A stretch of DNA of 64,000 bases from Zygnema cylindricum (taxonomy: Eukaryota; Streptophyta; Zygnematophyceae; Zygnematales; Zygnemataceae). The stretch lies in the NCBI GenBank assembly GCA_037447655.1, contig JBBHKE010002596.1, positions 62,001-126,000 of the forward strand, read 5' to 3'. The notes beneath the pieces were generated by a model. The model was not told the origin of the DNA, searched no databases, and was given only the letters and a program-made list of their open reading frames with translations. Position numbers and translations under genes: made by a program. Shown here in pieces: positions 46,207 to 57,264 of the stretch (the first letter of the stretch is position 1; the number at the start of each line of letters is the position of its first letter).

Positions 46207-47176
46207 CTAGAAGCAATACAAGAGTTCATGATAGCTTACAAAGCTGACAGGCTCCCCATTACGAATCCGGCCTCTCTCCCTCCCAAGGCTTGTCTCAAAT
46301 GGTGTTCGAGGTCTCAAAGTCTGTAACTCGTCCCATTCTTCTCTCGTGTATGGTTTCAGACTTTCCTGTGCCTTTGCGAATTCACGAGCTTTCTGAGCCA
46401 CTCTCTCTGGCTCGAGAGACTCATCATACTGCCAGACAGACAGGCAGCAAAGCACGTCACCGAACGACATTGTTTACTTCCGCTCTTAAGATTGTTAGTA
46501 TTACACAGTATTTCATGCATGGGATTGTAAATGAGCTGTGTTCACACAAACTCGTGTTTTATGAAGAAGAAATTATCGATTCAGACATTGGTTTAAAAAT
46601 AGTGTGGTTCACATAAAAGATATATATGCTCAATATCAGCATTCAAGCAATGACAAACTTCCTGGGAAATTTTGTAGCTCACTTCCGACAGGTTAAAAAA
46701 AAAAAATCCAAAGGGTCAATACGCCATTAAATCCTGAGGCGCAATACATTCTCCTATGGAAAACATGTAAATACATATTTGTACTTTAGGTACAATATCT
46801 CGGCCAAGGAATTGCCTCGTTTTCTTCTTTCTCTTTTTCAAACGTAAAACTTAAACAGGCTGACAACTCCACGGTAAACTAAACAAGCTGTTGCGTCATT
46901 TGCAGTCTTTTCCAATACAAATAAAATATTAGTCATTTTGAGTTAAAACTCAGGAATACGCACCATCATAACTAGTTTGGCCACCACAGCTACCATTGCC
47001 AGTCCGGTTCCAATTTGTAAACTTGTTGGCTTGAGCTCTCCATCAGAAGACGGCTTCACCGTCTTTGGAGCTGCAATTTTAGGGTTTTCTTTTATTGAAC
47101 TTTTTTCGTGCGCAAGTGTACTTCCTTGCCTTGACAGACGGTGAAAAAAATAGCCTTTGGAACGCAACCAGGACAT
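46207..47176 (-). CDS. Small membrane protein, probably mitochondrial, function unknown; 2 exons, 144 aa
   Basis: Exon 1 is 47176-46964 and exon 2 is 46428-46207 on the minus strand. The donor ATG|GTGCGT and acceptor CTGGCAG|TAT give phase 0 and a continuous frame. The N-terminus MSWLRSKGYFFHRLSRQGS has several Arg/Lys and no acids, as in a mitochondrial presequence. Residues about 52-70 (SLQIGTGLAMVAVVAKLVM) form one membrane segment. The C-terminal half is charged and looks conserved in composition (YDESLEPERVAQKAREFAKA, then REEWDELQTLRPRTPFE). I do not recognise the family. A donor-like GTAAGC after residues EPVSF (46239) leaves open that exon 2 is shorter and a third exon exists. Confidence 0.65.
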
Positions 47177-47471
47177 ATCTATTGTAATATATCGTTATCC
47201 TTAAACAATGTGGAGTAGGAAAAAGCTAGCTTTAATAATATGGAAAACCCATTGCAAATTAAATGCAAGAATATGGAAAGCAAAAAGGACACCTAAGGAC
47301 CATAACTATTTTAAGTTTCTTCAAATCCCCTGGACGTAAAAAAATCTCCTATTCCTACTTTCACCACCCTTTGTTTTCCCTTCTTAAGAAACGGTAGACA
47401 CTGAGGTGAAAGTAAAGCTCAAACAAAAACCGAGGTCAAAAGCGGTAGAAAACTGCCGAACTGCAGTACAG

Positions 47472-47885
47472 TACACCAAGAATTGTAAGTAGAGTAAAAA
47501 AAATAATTACTGTAAGAAAATGAAAAAAATAATTAGTGTTATTAACTCTAATTTGGGAAAGTCATTTTTTTTCAAAAATAAAATTTACTCTTGTTTACTA
47601 ATAACTCTAATTTGGGTAATCATCTTTTTTCAAAAAAAAAAAATACTCTTGTATATTAATAACTCTAATTTGGGTCTTTCCGTAATAATTATCCGCTCTG
47701 AATATCTTTACTGTAAATTAGGTAGGTACATGTACAGAATCTGACAGAGCGTACAGTTTCACGTCATTATGACGTTTGCACTACGCGGTTTCTGAAAACC
47801 CAATTACATGATAACGGCCTGTATTAAATCATTTTTTGTACAGTTTTGGTTAATAAAGTACAATTTTGCACGGTCAGCCACCGAG
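47472..47885. mobile_element. MITE remnant with one TIR
   Basis: Starts TACACCAAGAATTGTAAGTAGAG. CCGTAATAATTATCCGC and GTAAATTAGGTAGGTACATGTACA match 16360-16420, and the right part (ATGACGTTTGCAC, GTACAATTTTGCACGGTCAG) matches 15211-15714 inverted. No right TIR is found. Confidence 0.65.
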
Positions 47886-48317
47886 TTTTATAAAGTAAAA
47901 AGTATAATACAGTATATTATAAAGTTTTATTATATAACGTACTATATTTTTTCCACTTATCGCCAATAATGAATTTGGTGGTCTTAGAGCGATATATTGG
48001 GAAACCTGACCGTTCGATAACCAATAACTATCGGTATCAGTGTTATTACGATAATTTTTTGTCGATGCACAACATATAAATTACCCAACGCACGACAATA
48101 AAAAAAATTATACTCTGCTTATTTTACATTTACGGTCTCGTGTTTCTATTGCAAGTGCACTATACCATTTTGTTTACCGTATTGAAGGGAATGATGCATT
48201 TCGTTTATATAACAGATTCACCTTAATCGATTTATGTTTTCTCCATTTGTTCACTCTACTCTCATGTTTCGAAAAATCAGTCCAACCCTTTGAACCGGGA
48301 TGTTTGAAATTCGTAGT
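47886..48317. other. AT-rich interval left of the LTR pair
   Basis: No gene. 48020-48070 (CGATAACCAATAACTATCGG, ATTACGATAATTTTTTGTCGATGC) resembles the ATCGATA-rich palindromic stretch at 50233-50284 on the other side of the LTR pair. Confidence 0.35.
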
Positions 48318-50157
48318 TGCAACAGTAATAAGGGATCGAACTTTTTCGTAAATGGGTATTTAAGTGTCACGAATATAGAGTTATGAATTTGGTAGACGTC
48401 CGCGAAAGAATCGCACGATTTGGAGTTGTATTTTAAAAGTCATAGTGATTGGTGTATTTAGGCGATATCGAAAGGTCAAAATAACAAATGATTGTTCATT
48501 ATATCGGGTTAAGGGTCAAATTAGTAGCGGAATTTTTTGCGTACGCTCGATAAAGCACTAATAGTCGTTTGGTACGCATGATGTTTTGTTCCGTGCGATT
48601 TTTAGTACGAAACGGCATAAGCAAAATCTTGTAAATTACGTAGGTAGTTTCACGTGTGAAATTTGTGACGCGCGAACGTGCGAAGTCACGTTTCAACTCA
48701 CGAACACTTATGCACTTAAATGTTACATAGTGAAATGTAGGATTTGATTGGTTAGAAATGCTACGTAGTTAGTGGGAGATTTCGCACGTATTTGCATTGG
48801 TTAGTCCGAGTCCTAGCTGATCAATGACTGGCATGTAAGACCCTGTTCAACGGAGCGTTGACTCTGGCCTTGCTAGTCCAGGGCAATGATGGATAAATGG
48901 TGAAGTCGAAAAAAAAATAGCCATTTTTTCCTTTGGAAAAAATTGTGGATATTCTTGACGAATCTTGGTCTTGAGCGAATAATGCCAAATTGGAGCAATG
49001 GCATTTTGCACTGAAATACCTTACTAACTAAGTAGTGTTTTAGTTGTTAAAATAGAGAATTATTTAAGAGTGGAGGGCAGTGGAAAATACATTAAAGGAA
49101 GGGTTGAGCCAAGAGGGCAAGTGACCAAACTGAATGTCATGTCGATTGAACCTTATTTTAATTCAAAGTTTATCCTTATGTGAGTGTTGTCCAATGGAAA
49201 TGTAAGGAGAATTGGAATTAGATCCCTTAATAACTATAGAACCTTCGGTTAACAGATGGGTAATAGATTGGGTTGGTCAACAGTTTAAGGACGACAATAC
49301 TATATATTAACAAGTGTATATTTAGGAAGATGAGAAGATCAGTTAACCTTAGAGGACAAAAATTCTGAAATTTTGCAAAGGTATTAGAGTGATAATAATA
49401 TAGAAGTGCCACCTTGAGAGTGAAATGTGTTTTAATTGAGGTAAGTTAACAAAAAAAATGGGATAATGTAACAGTAATAAAGGATCAAACTTGTTCATAA
49501 ATGAGTATTTAAGGAACACGAATATAGAGTTATGAATTTGGTAGACGTTCGCGAAAGAATCGCACGGGTTGGAGTTGTATTTTAAAAGTTATAGTGATTG
49601 GTGTATTTAGGCAATAGCGCGAGGTAAAAATAACAAATTATTTTCATTATATCGGGTTAAGGGTCAAATTAGTAGGGGAATTTCCGGCGTACGCTCGATA
49701 AAGTACTAATAGTCGTTTGGTACGCATGATGTTTCGTTTCGTGCAATCTTTAGTACGACACGTCATAAGTCAAAATTTGTAAGTTACGTAGGTAGTTTCG
49801 CGTGTGAAATTTGTGACGCGCGAACGTGTGAAGTCGCGTTTCAATTTGCGCTCACTTTTGCACATAAATAATACGTAGTGAAATGTAGCATTTGATTGGT
49901 TAGAAATGCTACGTAGTTAGTGGGAGATTTTGCACGTTTTTGCATTGGTCAGTCCAAGGTCCTAGCTGATCAATGATTGGCCCAGGTAAAAGTCTGTTCA
50001 ACGGAGCGTTGATTCTAACCTGTCCAAAGCGAAGATGGATAAATGGTGAAGTCGAAAAGAAAAGTAGGCATCTTTTCCTTTGGAAAGGTTTTTGGAAATT
50101 CTTGACGAATCTTGGTCTTGAGCGAATAATACCAAATTAAAGCAATGGCATTTTGCA
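48318..50157. mobile_element. Short non-coding LTR element (TRIM-like), 1840 bp
   Basis: Two direct repeats of 693 and 691 bp (48318-49010 and 49467-50157) surround 456 bp. Each repeat starts TG(C/T)AACAGTAATAA and ends CATTTTGCA, giving TG...CA ends. The interior ends in an A/G-rich tract (AAAAAAAATGGGATAA) suited to a polypurine tract; no convincing primer site was seen. There is no ORF of note. The LTRs are longer than in classical TRIMs. The 5-bp flanks (GTAGT and ATGTT) do not match. A simple tandem duplication is the alternative. Confidence 0.7.
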
Positions 50158-50232
50158 ATGTTCAGTAAAACAACATAACCCGTGTAACTATACCGCAAGA
50201 ACCGCGCAATTATCGCCGATAATTATCGAACC

Positions 50233-50284
50233 GGTGTTATCGCACGAAAAAATCGATATTATCGATTTTCATCGCGATAACACC
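50233..50284. repeat. 52-bp near-palindrome
   Basis: Starts GGTGTTATCGC and ends GCGATAACACC, with a central AATCGATATTATCGATT; inverted over nearly its whole length with a one-base shift. It lies 76 bp right of the LTR pair. Confidence 0.75.
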
Positions 50285-50689
50285 AGCATCAATATATCGA
50301 TTATCAAAAGGCAAAAAAAAAGGCATACAGCTTATCGACAAATGACTACCGATACAGTACACTATAAATTTTAAACCGAAAAAGCTAAACATGGTGGATT
50401 TCGAGGTAGGCAAGTATGTCCTACTACATTTCAATTTACACGCGGTTAGAGACTATATTAGATCCAAGATTGGGTGTGTGCTCATGTGTCAACTTTTTTT
50501 TATCATTGTCGTGAAATATTGAGTTTGCAATTGTGCACGGGGAAAATATTGTGTTGTACGAAAAAATTGTAAAGTATCAAAGTACAATTTACTTCATCTT
50601 CGTGCTTTAGTTCGACTTCTTCTCCTTTTCCACCGAATGCCACGTCATACCAACTATCTTTAAATTCATGTTGAAACTGATTCAATAGC

Positions 50690-51281
50690 CGATTTTAGTA
50701 ATAGTGACAGCTAACTAACAAAAAAAACATCTGGCACACTTCACACGATTTTTTACATTTTTGCACGAGGGAGAGGACACTATTACTCTTTTTGCCGGTC
50801 ATGCACATGTATGGGAAAAAAAAATCAACGGTCTAGGAAATTCACTTTTTTTTAAAGGTCCTTTAAAAACGTTTACTCTTTCGTGGCCACTCCCCCTCCC
50901 TCTCCCACAAACGCTCCCCTTCTCCCTCTCCCACAAACGCTCCCCTTCTCCCTCCTAGAATTAAACATGACAATATTGGTATGAAACGAACGATATCTAA
51001 TAACATTTTTTTCTACTATCTTTCGACGTAGTTCAGTGGCAAATCGAGTGAGAAAAAAATGACAAAATTAAGAAGCCATAGTAAAAAGTTTTAGAAATAG
51101 TGATGTCGATGTTGTCACAGTGAGAGTAGCGTCACAATGTCAAAGAAACCGTGAAATCTACAATGTCACAAAAAGGATCAACGTTAAAAAATACTAAATC
51201 GTTAAAAGTTATATAGCGTTAAAAACCGTCACAGTTTTAAGTAACAATTTTGTTTTTGCACATTGGAAAACTTTGAAATTA
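50690..51281. mobile_element. Fragment of the 992-bp Harbinger-like subfamily
   Basis: Similar in order to about 3040-3600: GAGGGAGAGGACACTAT, GGCAAATCGAGTGAGAAAA, GAAGCCATAGTAAAAAGTTTT, GATGTCGATGTTGTCACA. It contains a 26-bp tandem duplication (CCCACAAACGCTCCCCTTCT) at about 50903-50955. It ends where the next element starts at 51282. Confidence 0.6.
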
Positions 51282-52698
51282 GGGTGCGTTCCCATGTGTT
51301 GAAGTAAGGGTTTTTTTTTGTATTTGTCGTCCAAGATAGAGCTTGCCGCGAGAAAAATCTTTGATGTACAAAAAAATTGTGAAAACCATAATACAATTTG
51401 CGTCATCGTGAAACTTAAAATATAATGTAGCTTGTCGTCTTGCTCTTGTTGACCCACTACCTCGTCAAGGAACGTATGTAATTTTGTGACCTCCATTGGT
51501 CCACAGAATGTCCAGCTTATATGAAGCCTCTAAGATAACTTTTGACTTTAGCAATGAATAAGTGCCACCGTGGCACGCAAAAACTCCGACCTACTACACC
51601 TTTGTGTAGCCTAGACTCCCCTGAGTCCGCAGCAAAAAGAATCACTGAAATTGCTCCTCTGAGCATTAAGTTATGGTTGTTCAAAGAGCGAATTTATACA
51701 GATGGCCTTTGGGAGAGAGGGCTTTCAAAAAAAAAGGATGGCCTTATAGAGAGAGGGCTTTCAAAAAAAAATTATAAGTCCTAATAACCTACTCATAGCC
51801 CCTCTAGACCTATTAAATTATCATACACTACATGATGTATATACAAAGCACGGTAGCGGCCGTACTTTATGTACGGAATTATGCGGCACCACTCTCGGTC
51901 TGCCACGTGGCGAATATGTCGTCGCCGTTCTGTCCCTTTTTTCTTTAGCATCCTACAGGATGGTGCCACGTGTTAGTTTCCCTCCACTTTGGCGAAATGT
52001 TGCCAAAAAGTCTTTCCGGCATACCGGCACTCACTCATGCCGTCTGTTCTTAATTCGGCGATCAATGCTGGTCGTTCGATCCTGACGGCGCGCCGAATAA
52101 TCTTTGTTGATTGTTGAAGATTTACGGCCGTCGTTCCGTGTTGACCGTTGAATTTCTACGACTGTCATTGGGTCGATCGCGAACGACATTTGATTTCGTC
52201 CGCTGAAATTATTTGTCGTTTTGTTTATTTCGTATGCTACAGTATTTCGTGCGATACTTTACGTTTCATGTTCATTTTGTTCCGTATGTGTCTTTGCGTC
52301 ACTATATATATATATATATATATATCACATACAACAAGTGTAATGCTTCATCAAGATAAAGCAATTGGCTACACCGTACGTCAATTATCTCGAAGTCACA
52401 AGATCAATTCCTACTTCTGACAGGCTATCTTTTGCAGGTGGGGTTTCTCCTACCTGTCTTCTTATCTGCAGGAGACAGCCATGGCTGCCTGCCTGTTCTC
52501 AGTGACTACGACAAGTATGAGATTTGTAGAATGACCATAGACTATCAAAAGAGATAGAATACAAAATACCCTTTTTCAACAACGTCATCTTCAAACTTTA
52601 TATGGAAATGCCACGCGCTTCAATTTTGTTTAGATTAAGGGTTTAACAAATATTATAATTATGTGTTTACACGTGTGGTACAATTTCAAAACATTTTT
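51282..52698. mobile_element. Harbinger-like element interrupted by a solo LTR
   Basis: Left TIR GGGTGCGTTCCCATGTG with AAGTAAGGGTTTTTTTT. The sequence is broken at 51476 by an LTR and resumes at 52582 with ATCTTCAAACTTTATATGG. The joined order agrees with the uninterrupted relatives at 53286 and 18238 (GACCCAC..., then CATCTTCAAA). The right TIR is uncertain; GGAACACACC at about 54090 might be it, with later insertions in between. Confidence 0.65.
51477..52581 (-). mobile_element. Solo copia LTR, 1105 bp
   Basis: In LTR orientation it runs TGTTGAAAAAGGG...GGTCACAAAATTACA. The 5-bp flanks are ACGTA (51472-51476) and ACGTC (52582-52586), a target duplication with one change. It contains a 33-bp tandem duplication (GAGAGAGGGCTTTCAAAAAAAAA at about 51715 and 51755) and a (TA)n run at 52302-52324. 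It has an antisense tRNA-like segment with a worn B box near 52400. Confidence 0.85.
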
Positions 52699-52859
52699 AT
52701 AAAACGGGAGTACACAACAAAAAAAAATTGCAGCTTGTACGGACTGTTTTCCTTATAAGGGCCGCTGAGGGGTCTCGAGCAACGGTTGCCATTTCGCAAA
52801 AGCGAAGTTCCTTAAGACGCCTCCCTCCCTCTCCCTTGTATACAATCATTTTTTTCTCT

Positions 52860-53285
52860 CTTTTTTTGGAGTGAAACATGACAAATTCGGTATGCAGTAA
52901 AAGAGATTTGGAAAATTATTAGTTTGAATACCTTTAGGCCTATTTTGACGGCAAGTTGAGTGAGAATAGTTGAAAAAACGATATTGGGAAGCCATGGCCG
53001 AAAGTTCTTAAATCAATGAAGTTGACGTTGGCACAATTGAGCATGACGTCATAACGTTGCAAAGCCCCGAACATCTAAAACGTCACAAAAAATTAGACGT
53101 ATACAACCGTTGTTATTTTGTAAACTTCAAAAATTGTCATGAGCTTTGTAATCGTCTACAACAGGCACAAATTGTACACACGTCCACAACCGTCACATTT
53201 AAAGTAACGATTTCGTTTCTGAACATAAAAACACTTTGAAAAGTAGTACAAAGAATCTTCACTAAAAAGCAAGTAACAAGACTAA
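52860..53285. mobile_element. Fragment of the 992-bp Harbinger-like subfamily
   Basis: Follows 3237-3660 closely: GGCAAGTTGAGTGAGAA, GAAGCCATGGCCGAAAGTT, GACGTCATAACG, ACACTTTGAAAAGTAGTAC. Both termini are missing; the right side is cut by the insertion at 53286. Confidence 0.65.
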
Positions 53286-54062
53286 GGTTATGTCTCCATA
53301 TGGCAAATTAATGGCTTTTTTGTTGTTTCCTCTAAAAATTAACGTTGTACTGTGTAAGTTTCAACTGTACAAAAAAATAGAAAAAAGGAAAAGTAAATTT
53401 TGCGTTATCATCAAATTTAGGATGTACTATATGTTGTCATCTTGTGTTCTTCGACCCACGACCACACCAAAAACCGTCATCTTCAAACTTTTTTTAAAAA
53501 CATATGGGTGACATGTTTTAAAACAAAGTACTTTCGAAAAACAAATAGAAACAAGTATTCGCAAGTTTAAAAAAAAATCCAAAATTTCAAACGAATTCAA
53601 GCGACGACGAAAAGTGCACGATTCGCTATGTTTTGTCTGTGTTTGTTCAGGTACGACGAGGCAAAGTACACAATTTGTTTTGTTTTGTCCATTTAAGCCC
53701 GGTACCTATTTTATTTTGCTAAGGGTCTCAAGATTTCGATGTCATCTCACGTCGAGCGCACAAGAGACGCAAAGGCAACGTACATTTTTTTCGAACCGTG
53801 AAACGACACAGACTGAAAAGCGGTACGCGTGCAATGTCACGAAAAGTCATGCGACGTAACAAACAGATACAAAAAATAACGTGCGTCATCACAAATTGAA
53901 GATGTTAACAGTCGTCACGAGCATTGTCAGCGTATGCAATCGTCACACATTTAATTAACACTTTCGTTTGTACACGTAGGGACACCTGGAATACGGGTCC
54001 GCCGGATCTGCGCTAAAAGACAAAGTAAGTTCGCTAAGTTTCAAGTACATGTAGTCACACCC
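53286..54062. mobile_element. Harbinger-like element, 777 bp
   Basis: Left end GGTTATGTCTCCATATGG, right end GTACATGTAGTCACACC, diverged inverted repeats, flanked by TAA on both sides (53283-53285 and 54063-54065). A nearly parallel but right-truncated copy lies at 18238-18998. Confidence 0.75.
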
Positions 54063-54392
54063 TAAGTTACACATACATGGGAACACACCTTTATTACTTG
54101 AAATCTTCATTACAAAATTAAGTTATATCGCCAAGTTACAATTACGCGGGAAGACACTATTTCTGTTCGATTCGAGAGAGCCATTAACCAATAAAAACCT
54201 AATCAACATCGTAGGAGAAAAGCTCAACTTTCTTGGATCCAAGATTTGGAAATGATAAGGCAAACGGCCTACCAACGATGCCTCAATGGGCAAGGAACTA
54301 ATGCGCCTTAACGACTCTCCTCCACCTGGCGTCCTCTGTAATCGTACTGAAATGTTTTTTGACCAGTTCTCTATCAGGTCATGTCACCGAGG

Positions 54393-56300
54393 TGTTGAAA
54401 TGTATGTATTTTCTAAGTCTATATTGTGTAAAAAATAATTTTTTTCTTTGAATATTTTTCTAGGTTGAAATACAAAAGAAGCAGAGCAGTCTGCCTCTAA
54501 CTCCGCTCTCTAACCCCCACACTTACCGTAGTCACTGAAGGTTAGAGAGGGAGCTAGAGTCATGGCTGTCTAAGCTGTCTACAAAGACAAGTAGCAGAAT
54601 CTGGGTAGATTTACCCAAAGGGATTTGACGAACCTGTTGTTCTACGACTACCGGTGCAGGTGGAGGAGCAGCAGTAGTAGTAGAAGTAGACATGATACAC
54701 TCTCAGAAGCTATCAAGAACCCTACCAAACAGCTGTTCTTAAGTGATCACCAATTCTTATAAAAGCATCCAAATCTCACAAAACTCTATCAGAATATAGA
54801 GTAACATAAACACTGACAACTCCCAAAGTTTCAGCACAATTCACCAAACAACACTCAAGATATAATACTCAGAAGTTTCCCAAAAACTGTCTGCAGTTTT
54901 ACTACTTGGAAGTCTGGATACATAAAAATGTTCTAAGTCCTAAGTCTTATACTTTCGGTGTTCTACCGCCGATACAAGTGTATATGAGAGGTACGCCAAA
55001 CAACCAAGCTAACACAAATCTGTCAAGCTACCGCTGAGCTACCACTAAGCTAATCAACACTACTCAGAATTTATACTAAGTAATCGTATAATACATTTGG
55101 CAGCTAAGTCCAACGTGATCATCCTATGAATCTTGTCCGTTGACTAGATTCATGTCCATCGCAGTTGCTTTGTACTGTACTGAATCACATTATGATATCC
55201 GCGACTGCGTTGTCCGTACTGACCATATCAACAGTAATCGCAATTGCGTTGTATTGGCTGTGTCGAAATTGTGTCGTCCTGACTCAGTCGCAGCTGCGTT
55301 GCTGCATCGCCGAAGTGTTGCAACATCGCAGCTGCGTTGTCCCATCCGATATGTGATATGTGTATGTGGATGTAAGTGCCTTTCCAAAACATGTAATGAA
55401 CTTTAAGTAACGACGCGTGTCTTTGTAGATTTGTCTTCTTGTTGTCACCCTAGTTTAATGAGACTTAAAGCTTTCCAAAATTATAGGACCCGGGATTTGA
55501 TCCTGGTACCTAACGCCAGTCACATCGCCCGTAGCCGTTAGCCTTATTCTATAGTCTAGGACATATGTTGGGATAAATAAGGTACGACAGTTATTTAAAT
55601 AGTTACACGAAGACATTTTTATTTAACTATTAAAACGTACCGTAGAACATAGAACTAGTTGATATTATAGTACCGCACGAAATAAATGGTGCATACATTT
55701 ATTTTAACGGCTCAATTTAAACGTCGATCTAATCAAACGACAGTGGTAAGCGCCGACGTCGCGGGAAGGACATTTTGGCGATTTTTGGACGCCGCCACTC
55801 CGCATGGCACGTGGCAACATCTTATAGGTTTACGGAATCTCCGGAGCGCGCGATAACAAATTTGGATGTGATAGACGTCACCGTTTTGCCTATGCCATAC
55901 AATACCGTACATAAAGTACTCCGACACTTGGACTTTTTGTATGGTACAGTCTTATGATTGGTGCGTAGCTCAATACTAGGGGGTTTAGAGAGGGATTTAA
56001 GACTTAGAATATCTTAATAGGTAGCTGCCTCTCTCCCAGAGAGCATCTGTATAAATCGACAAACTTTGGCATTGAATATCAACTCACCCGGTTGACCATT
56101 TTCAATGAATCTTTTTGTTGAGAACTCAGGGGAGTCTAAGCTACAGAGGTGTGTAGCCGGCTACAGTTTTTGCCTGCCAGGGTGTCTGCATCTATAAGGA
56201 AAAGTCAAAGTGGGGGAATATATCCAAATACTCATATTCTAACTTTGCATTATGTGGGGGGAAATGAGCACACACATTGTCTTTTTTTATAGGGGTGTAA
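54393..56300 (+). repeat. 5' LTR (subfamily A), interrupted at 54635-55485
   Basis: Matches 18999-20043 on both sides of the inserted LTR: TGTTGAAATGTATGTATTTTCTA... up to GGGATTTGACG, then ATCCTGGTACCTA... to CTCAGGGGAGTCT and beyond. The right border with the internal region is approximate. Confidence 0.7.
54635..55485 (-). mobile_element. Solo LTR of the gag-only-element type
   Basis: Starts TGTTGTTCTACGAC; flanks GAACC (54630-54634) and GGACC (55486-55490) suggest a target duplication with one change. It shares CAGCTGCGTTGTC-type repeats (55200-55345) and an AAACAGCTGTT block with 31110-32185. On the minus strand its last bases encode an ATG ORF start (MSTSTTTAAPPPAPVVVEQQ, from 54692), parallel to the gag start in the 34990 LTR. 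Confidence 0.7.
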
Positions 56301-56559
56301 CTGTATTCTGGTTCTGATGGTAAAAGTGTCAGTCATTTGGGTTTGTATCAACTTGGAGTCGGCACTATCTAGATAAGTTTCTTTAGATCTGCGATTTTTG
56401 TGGGGAATTGGAGCCCATAGAATTTCACAAAGCAGCAATCGCCGACATGCTTTATTTCGAATGGAACCAAGTAGGTGGACTACTATAATAGTCGAAAGGC
56501 TTTTCTGACTCAGGTTCATGACGAGGAAGAATATGAAGTAACTTTGGAGGAAGAAGACA

Positions 56560-57240
56560 ATGAGGTCGCAGATTTGAACGACAAGGGAGGGGAGCTCCTC
56601 GAGGTGGACTATGTCACTTCTGCAAGAAACTAGGACATCATATGGCACACTGTGTCAAGTTTGCAAATCTCCGACTGAAAGGTAGATAAGATTCCTCAAG
56701 AGATGGAGGAAAGAAAAAGGTTTTTCTAACTCAGGTTCATGACGAGGAAGAAGATGAAGTAACCGAACCAGAAGAGAAGCTTGAGGAGATTATCTTTAAA
56801 CCGAAAAACACTGAGAAACATGCCTACATTTCATGGAGACAAAAGTGTGCTTTTGGAGGTAAAAGGGATCCACCTGAGGATGGGTGGATTATAGACTCAG
56901 GGGCCTTAATGCACATGTGCAAGGATAAGAGGTGGTTTACTAAATTAAGAAAAATTCCAACAGTTGAGATAGAGTATGGAGATGGTAGAGTACAAACCAC
57001 AAGTCTTGTTGGATCGGTTGATTTAAAGTTAAATTTGATGGAAAGGCTTCAATAGTAACACTCTCTGATGTTTTTTACATTCCACATCTTAGAAAGAATC
57101 TAGTCTCTACAACTGTTCTAGATGAAAAATATTTCAAAACAGGAACTAAGAAAGGAATCTTCACAACTAGCTTTGATAATGAGGATCATTTCATAGCTGA
57201 AAGGGGTAGTCAAAGAATGTTCAGAATTGTACTTTGCAAT
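56560..57240 (+). pseudogene. Copia gag zinc knuckle and aspartic protease remnants
   Basis: The zinc knuckle CHFCKKLGHHMAHC (CX2CX4HX4C) lies at about 56614-56655. The protease active site reads WIIDSGALMHMC at 56885-56920 (DSGA is the copia form of the D[ST]G motif), followed by SDVFYIPHLRKNLVS, the conserved block after the protease. Stop codons and frame changes separate the parts. Confidence 0.85.
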
Positions 57241-57264
57241 GAAAAAAAATGTTCTCTACTCATG

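Noticed and set aside
48318-50157. CRISPR-like direct repeats
   Set aside because: Only two copies of ~690 bp with TG...CA ends; this fits an LTR pair, not an array of short repeats and spacers.
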